NCBI GenBank assembly: GCA_027491315.1
Contig: JAIXWL010000003.1
Location: 1 to 64,000, forward strand
Source of the DNA: Cytophagaceae bacterium
GTDB lineage: Bacteria; Bacteroidota; Bacteroidia; Cytophagales; Spirosomataceae
Reading direction: 5' to 3'
DNA length: 64,000 bases
Shown: positions 54,983 through 62,398 of the stretch, piece after piece
How positions within the stretch are numbered: the stretch's first letter is position 1
Layout: the number at the start of each line of letters is the position of its first letter
Made by a program: the position numbers and the translations under genes
Notes under the pieces: model-generated
Told to the model about the DNA's origin: nothing
Database searches by the model: none
What the model saw: the letters and a program-made list of their open reading frames with translations, nothing else

Positions 54983-56005
54983 ATGAAATTTACTGTTGAT
55001 CAAATTGCCGGACTAATTAATGGAACAGTAGATGGGAACGGAGCTGATATTATTTCAGATTTCAGTAAGATAGAAGAAGGTAAAGAAGGGACAATTTCCT
55101 TTTTAGCCAATCCCAAATACGAGGCTTTTTTGTATGAATCAAAAGCTACAGCCATCATTATTTCCCAGGATCAAGCATTAAAAAAGAAACCATTAGCCAC
55201 CTTAATTCGAGTGGCAGACCCCTATTTGGCATTCACTGTATTGTTGCAAAAATATCAGGAAATGATGGCTTCCAATGAAACGGGGATTCAACAACCCTCT
55301 TTCATAGATCCAAGTGCCACTTTAGGAGAGAATATCTTCGTAGGAACATTCACAAGTATTAACCGAAATGCAAAGATAGGATCTGGCACTCGAGTAATGA
55401 ATAATGTTAGCATTGGAGTAAATGTTCAAATCGGAGAAAATTGCATTATTTATCCAGGTGTCATTGTTTATGCAGACAGTAAAATAGGCAATCATTGTAC
55501 CCTACATGCCAATGCAGTCATTGGATCCGATGGATTTGGCTTTGCTCCTCAACCCGATGGTACCTTTACAACTATTCCACAATTGGGTAATGTTGTAATT
55601 GAAGACAACGTGAGTATTGGAGCCAATACAACAATTGATCGAGCCACAATGGGTTCTACCAAAATTGGAAAAGGTTCTAAAATAGATAATTTAGTACAAA
55701 TAGCTCACAATGTAGAAGTGGGTAAAAACACAGCAATAGCCGCACAAGTAGGCGTTTCTGGTTCCACCAAAATTGGAGATAATTGCTTAATTGGTGGACA
55801 AGTGGGTGTTGCAGGTCATATTAGCATTGCACCTAACACCATTGTTACAGCTCAATCAGGTGTAACTAAAACAGTTAAAATACCAGGACAAACACTAGGA
55901 GGAACACCAGCCTCCCCTAACGTAGATTATTTAAAAAGAAATGCACTTATTCGTCAATTACCTGACTTGTTTGAGAGAATTAATCAAACCATGAAAGTTG
56001 AGTAA
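54983..56005 (+). CDS. lpxD: UDP-3-O-(3-hydroxyacyl)glucosamine N-acyltransferase
   Basis: Adds the second hydroxyacyl chain in lipid A synthesis. 340 residues: N-terminal uridine-binding domain ([22 protein letters not shown]), then left-handed beta helix of hexapeptide repeats ([28 protein letters not shown]) and a C-terminal helix. Conserved [15 protein letters not shown], where the catalytic His lies in [18 protein letters not shown]. First gene of lpxD-lpxC/fabZ-lpxA. Confidence 0.96.
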   Translation: MKFTVDQIAGLINGTVDGNGADIISDFSKIEEGKEGTISFLANPKYEAFLYESKATAIIISQDQALKKKPLATLIRVADPYLAFTVLLQKYQEMMASNETGIQQPSFIDPSATLGENIFVGTFTSINRNAKIGSGTRVMNNVSIGVNVQIGENCIIYPGVIVYADSKIGNHCTLHANAVIGSDGFGFAPQPDGTFTTIPQLGNVVIEDNVSIGANTTIDRATMGSTKIGKGSKIDNLVQIAHNVEVGKNTAIAAQVGVSGSTKIGDNCLIGGQVGVAGHISIAPNTIVTAQSGVTKTVKIPGQTLGGTPASPNVDYLKRNALIRQLPDLFERINQTMKVE

Positions 56006-56022
56006 TTTGACATTAGATTCGT

Positions 56023-57417
56023 ATGAACAATAAGCAACACACCATTAGTAAATCTGTCACTCTGAGTGGCGTGGGCCTCCATACTGGCGTTACAGCCAAC
56101 ATGACATTTTTACCGGCACCAGCTAATCATGGTATCAAGTTTCAACGTACTGATTTACCAGATCAACCTATTGCAGACGCAGATGTAGATTACGTAGTAG
56201 ATACCTCTAGAGGTACCACCATCGAGCATAATGGAGCGCGAGTAAACACTGTTGAACACGTGCTTGCAGCCATGGTAGGTATGGAAATTGACAATATCCT
56301 GATACAATTAGATGGACCCGAACCTCCAATCATGGATGGTAGCTCCATCAAATTTGTGGAAGCCTTGGAGGAAGCTATTCCATTAGAACAAGAAGCTCAT
56401 CGTAAATTCTTTGAATTACCTGAAGAAATACGTTTTAAAGATTTAGATAAAGGCATTGAATTAGCGGCACTTCCTTTAAATGATTACAGGATTGCTGTAA
56501 TGGTGGATTATAATTCCAAATTTCTATCGAGTCAACATGCTAATTTAACCCACGTTTCTCAGTTTAAGGAACAATTTGCCATGTGTAGAACATTCTGTTT
56601 TGTACATGAATTAGAGGTTCTATATAAGGCTGGATTAATACAAGGTGGCGATTTAAGTAATGCCATTGTTATTGCAGACCGTGATTATTCTGAAAAAGAA
56701 CTATCTCATTTGTCTGAAGTTTTGGGTAAACCCAAAGTAAGCATCTCCAAGGAAGTAGGTATCTTAAACAATACCAATTTACATTATAATAATGAAATGG
56801 CTCGCCATAAATTATTGGATGTCATGGGAGATTTAGCCTTAGTGGGCAGACCCATCAAAGCCCAAATTCTAGCTTCAAGACCAGGACATGCATCCAATGT
56901 GGAACTGGCTAAAAAGATCAAGAAATTGATGCTCGAAACGGAGAAAAATAAAGTACCTGTTTACGACCCGAAGCAACCACCTATATGTTCTCACGAACGG
57001 ATCTATGAATTATTGCCTCACCGTTATCCATTTCAGATGATTGACAAAATCACGTATTTGGATGAAAATAGCGTTGTGGGAATTAAAAATGTAACCATGA
57101 ATGAAAGCTATTTCATGGGACACTTCCCTAATAACCCAGTGATGCCAGGCGTCATGCAAGTAGAAGCCATGGCTCAAACAGGCGGTATTTTGGTATTAAG
57201 TTCGGTACCAGATCCTGAAAACTATTGGCCGTATTTAGTAGGAATAGAAAATTGTCGATTCAGAAAAAGTGTAATTCCTGGAGATACTGTTATCTTCCGT
57301 TGTGAATTAATTTCCCCAATAAGAAGAGGAATTGCAAAAATGACAGGTAAAGCTTATGTAGCTGGACAAGTTGTTTGTGAAGCCGAAATGACCGCTAGTT
57401 TAGTAAGAAAATCATAA
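56023..57417 (+). CDS. lpxC-fabZ: Bifunctional UDP-3-O-acyl-GlcNAc deacetylase / 3-hydroxyacyl-ACP dehydratase
   Basis: Fusion protein of 464 residues typical of Bacteroidota. N-terminal LpxC zinc deacetylase (1 to about 305): Zn residues His79 (VNTVEHVLAAM) and His/Asp of ARHKLLDVMGD, with the glycine/acid pair LDGPEPPIMDGSS. C-terminal FabZ hotdog dehydratase (about 320-464): HRYPFQMIDKI, and GHFPNNPVMPGVMQVEAMAQ with the catalytic His/Glu pair. It joins the committed step of lipid A with hydroxyacyl-ACP use. Lies 18 bases after lpxD. Confidence 0.97.
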   Translation: MNNKQHTISKSVTLSGVGLHTGVTANMTFLPAPANHGIKFQRTDLPDQPIADADVDYVVDTSRGTTIEHNGARVNTVEHVLAAMVGMEIDNILIQLDGPEPPIMDGSSIKFVEALEEAIPLEQEAHRKFFELPEEIRFKDLDKGIELAALPLNDYRIAVMVDYNSKFLSSQHANLTHVSQFKEQFAMCRTFCFVHELEVLYKAGLIQGGDLSNAIVIADRDYSEKELSHLSEVLGKPKVSISKEVGILNNTNLHYNNEMARHKLLDVMGDLALVGRPIKAQILASRPGHASNVELAKKIKKLMLETEKNKVPVYDPKQPPICSHERIYELLPHRYPFQMIDKITYLDENSVVGIKNVTMNESYFMGHFPNNPVMPGVMQVEAMAQTGGILVLSSVPDPENYWPYLVGIENCRFRKSVIPGDTVIFRCELISPIRRGIAKMTGKAYVAGQVVCEAEMTASLVRKS

Positions 57418-57425
57418 TCAAACCC

Positions 57426-58196
57426 ATGACATATCCGCTTACACATATAGATCCATCCGCTAAAATTGGCCAAAATGTGACTATTGATCCATTTACCATG
57501 ATACACGGAGATGTAGAAATAGGTGATGGAACGTGGATAGGATCTAATGTCACTATTTTTCCTGGGGCTCGTATTGGCAAAAATGTACGTATTTTCCCTG
57601 GCGCAGTCATATCAGCTATTCCTCAAGATTTAAAATTTGGAGGAGAAAAAACAACAGCTGAAATTGGAGATAACACCACCATCAGGGAATGTGTCACTAT
57701 AAATAGAGGTACCGTTGATAAAGACAGAACCGTAGTAGGTAAAAATTGCTTAATTATGGCCTATGTTCACATAGCACACGATTGCCAAATAGCTGATAAT
57801 TGTATTTTAGCCAATTCTGTTCAAATGGCAGGACATGTGAACGTGGGTGAATATGCCATAATAGGCGGATCTACTGCCATCCATCAATTTGCCAGCATAG
57901 GTAAGCATGTGATGATTTCAGGTGGTTCTTTGGTTCGTAAGGACGTTCCTCCCTATACAAAATCAGGAAGAGAGCCATTGACCTATGCAGGTATAAATTC
58001 GGTGGGTTTAAGAAGACGCAACTTTAGTGATGCTCAAATAGCTGATATTCAAGAAGTTTACCGATATATCTACCAAAAGGGTTTGAATATTCAAACTGCA
58101 TTATCTGAAATTGAAGAGCAAATTAGCCCTTCTTTGGAAAGAGATGAAATACTTTCTTTTATCCGTAGTTCTGAACGCGGAATCATGAAAGGATAA
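57426..58196 (+). CDS. lpxA: Acyl-ACP--UDP-N-acetylglucosamine O-acyltransferase
   Basis: First acylation of lipid A synthesis. 256 residues with a hexapeptide-repeat beta helix: HIDPSAKIGQNVTIDPFTMIHGDVEIGDGTWIGSN, catalytic His in MAYVHIAHDCQIADNCILAN, and the C-terminal helical domain beginning YAGINSVGLRRRNFSDAQI. Eight bases after lpxC-fabZ, so one operon. Confidence 0.97.
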   Translation: MTYPLTHIDPSAKIGQNVTIDPFTMIHGDVEIGDGTWIGSNVTIFPGARIGKNVRIFPGAVISAIPQDLKFGGEKTTAEIGDNTTIRECVTINRGTVDKDRTVVGKNCLIMAYVHIAHDCQIADNCILANSVQMAGHVNVGEYAIIGGSTAIHQFASIGKHVMISGGSLVRKDVPPYTKSGREPLTYAGINSVGLRRRNFSDAQIADIQEVYRYIYQKGLNIQTALSEIEEQISPSLERDEILSFIRSSERGIMKG

Positions 58197-58207
58197 TCCT
58201 TTAATTC

Positions 58208-58825
58208 ATGAAAATTCTTGCCGAACATGTTGAAAAAAAATTCCGTCAAGAATGGGTGGTGCGCTCCTTTACTTATCAATTTGAATCCGGAAAATCCTAT
58301 GCCCTAACTGGTCCCAATGGATCTGGGAAATCTACCCTATTGCGTATTTTAGCTCAATATTCGCTTCCTACCAAAGGTCAGGTATCTTTTTTACAGGATA
58401 ATGATTCTATCGTAGAATCAGATCAAATACATAGCCTAGTTTCTTATGCTGCTCCTTACGTTGAATTAATCGAAGAGTTCACCTTATCCGAACTATTAAA
58501 TTTTCTGATTCAATTAAAAGCAATACCCCAACACATCACCTTAACGAGTTTCCAAGAATACATTGATTTGCGACCAGATGAATCAAAATTTATAAAAAAT
58601 TATTCATCAGGAATGCGCCAAAAAATCAAATTAGGAATATCTCTTTTGGCTGAGAGACCATTTTTATTTTTAGATGAACCCACTACTAATTTAGACGAGA
58701 AGGCTAAAAATTGGTTCTATGAAAAAATGAAGGATCAAAAAAACAGAATAGTAATAATTGCTTCTAATGAAGTGGCTGAAATAGCATTATGTGAACAAAG
58801 AATATCTATTCTAGACTTTAAATAA
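58208..58825 (+). CDS. ABC transporter ATP-binding protein
   Basis: 205-residue ATPase with Walker A GPNGSGKS (35-42), signature YSSGMRQKIKLGISLL and Walker B PFLFLDEPTTNLD. Short for the class; resembles CcmA-type exporters. It is 11 bases after lpxA. Its 3' end overlaps that of the convergent gldF by 15 bases, so a partnership with GldF is possible but the two are transcribed oppositely. Substrate unknown. Confidence 0.88.
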   Translation: MKILAEHVEKKFRQEWVVRSFTYQFESGKSYALTGPNGSGKSTLLRILAQYSLPTKGQVSFLQDNDSIVESDQIHSLVSYAAPYVELIEEFTLSELLNFLIQLKAIPQHITLTSFQEYIDLRPDESKFIKNYSSGMRQKIKLGISLLAERPFLFLDEPTTNLDEKAKNWFYEKMKDQKNRIVIIASNEVAEIALCEQRISILDFK

Positions 58826-59536
58826 ATTACGTTTCAAGCGTAATAATAGCAAGCCTAAGACGACCAGATCAAATCCAATAAAGAAAGCTAAATCCGACAT
58901 TCCCAATACCCCTTTGGAAATATTTCTATAGTGAAAATTTAAACTGTATAAATCAATATCCACCTGGGCAAAAAGGGGTATTAAAGCTAATTCTTGAGGT
59001 CCTTGCCAAAACAAAAAATTAAAAGCAACACCTAAGACAAAAGCTAGTGCCTGTTTATTGGTCAAAGAAGAGGCCAAAGCACTTAAACATATAAAAGCTA
59101 ATCCCAATAAAATAATTGAAATATAGCCTCCTACAATTAAAGTAGAATCATAATTACCCTCTGGACTTCCTAAGCTAGATAAAGCATAGACAAAAAAAAG
59201 GGTGGGTAGTAAGGATGTCAATACTACAGCAAAGGTTCCTAGGATTTTGCCCAATAAAATGTCCCAATCTGAAACAGGAAGTGACCTCAGTAAATCAAAG
59301 GTTTTAAGAGCATATTCCTCGGAAAAAAGACGCATGCTTAATGCCGGAATAAAGAACAAGAAAAACCAGGGAGCTAATTCAAAAAATACGCTCAACTCAG
59401 CAAATCCAAAGTCAAGTACATTACCTTCAAATACCCAGGTATATAGACCTGTTAACAAGTAAAATGTCAACATTAGCCCTAAACCTATAAACGAACTGAA
59501 AAATGATTGATATTCTTTTTGAACAATAGCCCACAT
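58811..59536 (-). CDS. gldF: Gliding motility-associated ABC transporter permease GldF
   Basis: 241-residue inner-membrane permease of the ABC-2 type with about six helices. Matches GldF in start (MWAIVQKEYQSFFSSFIG), FFLFFIPALSMRLFSEEYALKTFDLLRSLPVSDWDILLGK and length. In gliding Bacteroidota it acts with the GldA ATPase and GldG. No gldG follows here; the downstream convergent neighbour is a short ABC ATPase. It is five bases after the DUF4199 gene. Confidence 0.85.
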   Translation of the reverse strand: MWAIVQKEYQSFFSSFIGLGLMLTFYLLTGLYTWVFEGNVLDFGFAELSVFFELAPWFFLFFIPALSMRLFSEEYALKTFDLLRSLPVSDWDILLGKILGTFAVVLTSLLPTLFFVYALSSLGSPEGNYDSTLIVGGYISIILLGLAFICLSALASSLTNKQALAFVLGVAFNFLFWQGPQELALIPLFAQVDIDLYSLNFHYRNISKGVLGMSDLAFFIGFDLVVLGLLLLRLKRNLFKV

Positions 59537-59541
59537 ACCTC

Positions 59542-60087
59542 CTATTCAAAAAATGGTTTTTCTTTCTTTAAAATAGCTGATACTATTAAACCTAATAAAA
59601 ATAAGAAAAGAGTTGACATCAATACGATCAACACAAATTGAACACCTGGCCCCATCATCATGGATGAAACTTTCATAGCTTCTGAAATTTGACTTTCACT
59701 TAGACCTTGTTCCTCCATTTTTTCACGAGCAATATCCAATTGCTTTTGTAGGACAGTGGTATCAATGAAATTCAAATAGATATAATTATAGGCACCTGAA
59801 GCAAGTCCCCAAATAGCACCCAATAAAGCAGAAACACCCAAACCTTGAGAATAACCCAAGTATCCTGCATTTTGCTCCCTAAATTCTTTTAAAGTCAAAA
59901 ATAAAATAGACGTATCAATCAGCAAAGTGGCCAAAAAGGTAATCCAGCCTAAAGACTCTGAAAACTGATCTTCTAAGCCTGTGTATTTGGTTAATAAGGT
60001 AAATAAGAAGCTAATTGTCCCTCCAATTAAACCCCATTTTAGGGCAATTAAAGAAGATGAAGGAGTAGAATCGGATTGATTTTCCAT
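59542..60087 (-). CDS. DUF4199 domain-containing membrane protein
   Basis: 181 residues with four hydrophobic helices and a charged loop between the third and fourth. Family stretches: YSQGLGVSALLGAIWGLASGAYNYIYLNFID, LDIAREKMEEQGLSESQISEAMKV and VLIVLMSTLFLFLLGLIVSAILKKEKP. DUF4199 is a Bacteroidota family of unknown function, commonly next to a dihydroorotase-like gene, as here. Four bases after the next membrane gene. Confidence 0.82.
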   Translation of the reverse strand: MENQSDSTPSSSLIALKWGLIGGTISFLFTLLTKYTGLEDQFSESLGWITFLATLLIDTSILFLTLKEFREQNAGYLGYSQGLGVSALLGAIWGLASGAYNYIYLNFIDTTVLQKQLDIAREKMEEQGLSESQISEAMKVSSMMMGPGVQFVLIVLMSTLFLFLLGLIVSAILKKEKPFFE

Positions 60088-60091
60088 AAGA

Positions 60092-60613
60092 TTAAGAACG
60101 TTTATAGTATAAAGAAATAAGTAGATTCGGTAAAAAAGATAAGGCTAATTTTTGAAAAAAATCATCTTTGGCAATGCTATACGCATTAATCTGAGATATA
60201 TTATTTTTCAATTCCATAAAATAATTCTGACCCTCCTGCTGGACTATAACTTTCTGATATTGAGCTAATTCAATTAAACTAATTCGAATATATTCATTTA
60301 AAATCTGTAAACCTTCACTCGATTGGTAAAACCAATAAAAAAAACAAAAAGTTAATATACCGACAAGAATTACAAATACATATTGGTACACAAATAAATG
60401 TAAAAAATGCACCACTTGATTTCCCCTATTCTTAATTCCTAATTGAACTAAATACCATTGAAAAAACAATACAATGACATAACTAGGAGCCTTTTTACCA
60501 CCGATAGGAATCGTTCCGTTTTGATATAACAGGAAACAATAAACCAAGATTAAACCCAACACCAATAAAGCGGTTACTAGCAAAGCTGGCAAGCGTTTGA
60601 GGTTCAAAAACAT
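60092..60613 (-). CDS. Small membrane protein of unknown function, DUF4199-like layout
   Basis: 173 residues with three membrane helices in the first half, then a charged helical segment (YIRISLIELAQYQKVIVQQEGQNYF) and a final hydrophobic stretch (KLALSFLPNLLISLYYKR). I do not recognise a named family; the layout resembles the DUF4199 neighbour and it could be a diverged copy. It starts one base before the dihydroorotase-like stop, so coupling is likely. Confidence 0.6.
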   Translation of the reverse strand: MFLNLKRLPALLVTALLVLGLILVYCFLLYQNGTIPIGGKKAPSYVIVLFFQWYLVQLGIKNRGNQVVHFLHLFVYQYVFVILVGILTFCFFYWFYQSSEGLQILNEYIRISLIELAQYQKVIVQQEGQNYFMELKNNISQINAYSIAKDDFFQKLALSFLPNLLISLYYKRS

Positions 60614-60614
60614 A

Positions 60615-61898
60615 TTAGAATTGGATATATTGAGAAGCGTTAATAACTCCTACAATTTGATGATCAAAAGTATGATGTAAAAAGGCAGAATTCTTGGAGT
60701 TACTTTGAATCAAGGACTCTTGGTATTCCAGCTTTTTATTTTCTACTAATATTCCTTTAGCAAACTCCCCTACTTTAATTTGAGAAGACGCTAAACCCAA
60801 AAGTTTAGCTGGGCCATGATGAATCCAAGCGTCAACGGATGTAATATTTCTTTGTTGGGCTGCTTGCAATAAAGCTGGCAACATAGTTTCTAAACCAATC
60901 ACGCCAAAACTCGCCTGATCAAATTCAATTTCCTTCAATTCAACTTCGACAGGGTGATGATCAGAAACAATGGCATCAATGCTTCCATCTAATAGACCTT
61001 CCCATAAGGCCTCTTGATCATCTTGAGTTCTAAATGGCGGATTTACCTTTTTATTTGTGTCAAAATCCGCTAAATCATCTTCTGTAAAAATTAATTGATG
61101 TATAGCCACATCAGATGAAACAGGTAAGCCTTCTTTTTTAGCTTGTCTAATTAATTGTACTGATTCACGGCTCGACAGACAGGAAAAATGAAGTTTAAAA
61201 CCTGCACTTCCATGACCAAAATGATAGCCTTGAACATAACGTAAAAGATCTAAATCTCGCTTGATGGAAAGAGTTTCAGCTAAAACTGGAATACCTTTTA
61301 ACCCCATTAAAGTACTTTGAAGTCCTTCATGAATCTGACCATAAAGAGATAAACCATCTGTATTAGGTCGACTTATCAAAGTCACAGGAAGAGTTTGCAG
61401 ATACTGCAAACATTTAACCATTAAATCCACATTTTGTAAGGAAGCCGCTCCATGACTAAACCACTGAGCTCCAGCTTGATGTAAATCATACAAATCCGTA
61501 AAGTTCTCTCCCTTATTATCTAAGGTAAGTGGAGCTATAGGGTAGAAATTCACTTCAGCAGATTGCTGGAAAATATATTGAATCGCTTCAGCTTGTTGAG
61601 GTACTGGATTTCCAGTTGGCAAGAGAGCCATATCCAGAACTCCTCCTCGCAAAGCGGCTTTTTTCAAAGAATTCCAATCTTCTTTAAACTCACCACCAGG
61701 CAGGGTATGATGCACACGCAAGTCAATAACAGAGGGATACCAACTTAGTTGATCACAATCTACGACACGATCGGCAGAGCTTGAGATAGCCTGTGCTATT
61801 TCTTTCCAAATTCCATTTTCTACCAATAAATCAACTTTTTGCTGAAAATACGGCGAAGTACTATCTAAAATTAAAACGGATTTAAATAAAATGCGCAT
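60615..61898 (-). CDS. Dihydroorotase-like amidohydrolase, degenerate metal site
   Basis: 427-residue amidohydrolase-fold protein of the dihydroorotase class found in Bacteroidota. The usual N-terminal HxH is altered: around residue 61 the sequence reads DLRVHHTLPGGEFKED, so the first His is Arg. Later metal and substrate features are partly kept (KLHFSCLSSRESVQLI, VNPPFRTQDDQEALW, SDHHPVEVELKEIEFDQ, GLETMLPALL). It may be a non-catalytic dihydroorotase (as PyrC' in Pseudomonas) or use a changed site. It is 44 bases after gcvH, separated by a terminator hairpin. Confidence 0.78.
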   Translation of the reverse strand: MRILFKSVLILDSTSPYFQQKVDLLVENGIWKEIAQAISSSADRVVDCDQLSWYPSVIDLRVHHTLPGGEFKEDWNSLKKAALRGGVLDMALLPTGNPVPQQAEAIQYIFQQSAEVNFYPIAPLTLDNKGENFTDLYDLHQAGAQWFSHGAASLQNVDLMVKCLQYLQTLPVTLISRPNTDGLSLYGQIHEGLQSTLMGLKGIPVLAETLSIKRDLDLLRYVQGYHFGHGSAGFKLHFSCLSSRESVQLIRQAKKEGLPVSSDVAIHQLIFTEDDLADFDTNKKVNPPFRTQDDQEALWEGLLDGSIDAIVSDHHPVEVELKEIEFDQASFGVIGLETMLPALLQAAQQRNITSVDAWIHHGPAKLLGLASSQIKVGEFAKGILVENKKLEYQESLIQSNSKNSAFLHHTFDHQIVGVINASQYIQF

Positions 61899-61910
61899 GG
61901 CGATGGGTAT

Positions 61911-61937
61911 AAAAAAAAACCCTGAAAATCAGGGTTT
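61911..61937 (-). terminator. Terminator after gcvH
   Basis: 9-bp stem AAACCCTGA / TCAGGGTTT (61917-61925, 61929-61937), loop of three, and nine U on the minus strand. The next gene (start 61898) follows closely. Confidence 0.85.
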
Positions 61938-61942
61938 AACTA

Positions 61943-62323
61943 TCAATGTGCAACAAAGGATTTATAGGTGGCTACATCCATTAATTCAGATAAATCGCCT
62001 ACATTGTTTGCTTTTATTTTCACAATCCAGCCTTCACCATAAGGATCCGTGTTGATTAATTCTGGACTATTATTTAGTGCCGTGTTAAATTCAACTACCT
62101 CACCTGCAACAGGTAAAAACAAATCAGAAACGGTCTTTACGGCTTCCACTGTTCCGAAAACGGCATCTTTAGCAATGCTCTTTCCTACAGTTTCCACTTC
62201 GACAAAAACAATATCCCCTAATTCACTTTGTGCAAAATCAGTAATTCCTACTACGGCTACATCTCCTTCTAAACGAATCCACTCGTGCTCTTGGGTATAT
62301 TTTAATTGTTCTGGAAAATTCAT
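61943..62323 (-). CDS. gcvH: Glycine cleavage system H protein
   Basis: Lipoyl carrier protein of glycine cleavage, 126 residues. Lipoyl Lys63 lies in [11 protein letters not shown], and the fold shows [23 protein letters not shown]. No gcvT/gcvP is in the window. It lies downstream of sprA on the same strand, a neighbourhood I recall as common in Bacteroidota. A promoter-like element is just upstream. Confidence 0.96.
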   Translation of the reverse strand: MNFPEQLKYTQEHEWIRLEGDVAVVGITDFAQSELGDIVFVEVETVGKSIAKDAVFGTVEAVKTVSDLFLPVAGEVVEFNTALNNSPELINTDPYGEGWIVKIKANNVGDLSELMDVATYKSFVAH

Positions 62324-62346
62324 GTTGATTTGTTTAATTTGTTACG

Positions 62347-62378
62347 CAAAGGTCATTAAAGTTCTCATTTTTTGCAAA
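62347..62378 (-). promoter_or_regulatory. Candidate promoter of gcvH
   Basis: Minus strand TTTG (62375-62378), 20 bases, GACCTTTG (62347-62354), 7 of 8 to TAnnTTTG; sits in the 75-base gap after sprA. Confidence 0.4.
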
Positions 62379-62398
62379 TCGAATTTTAAACCTTTTCT

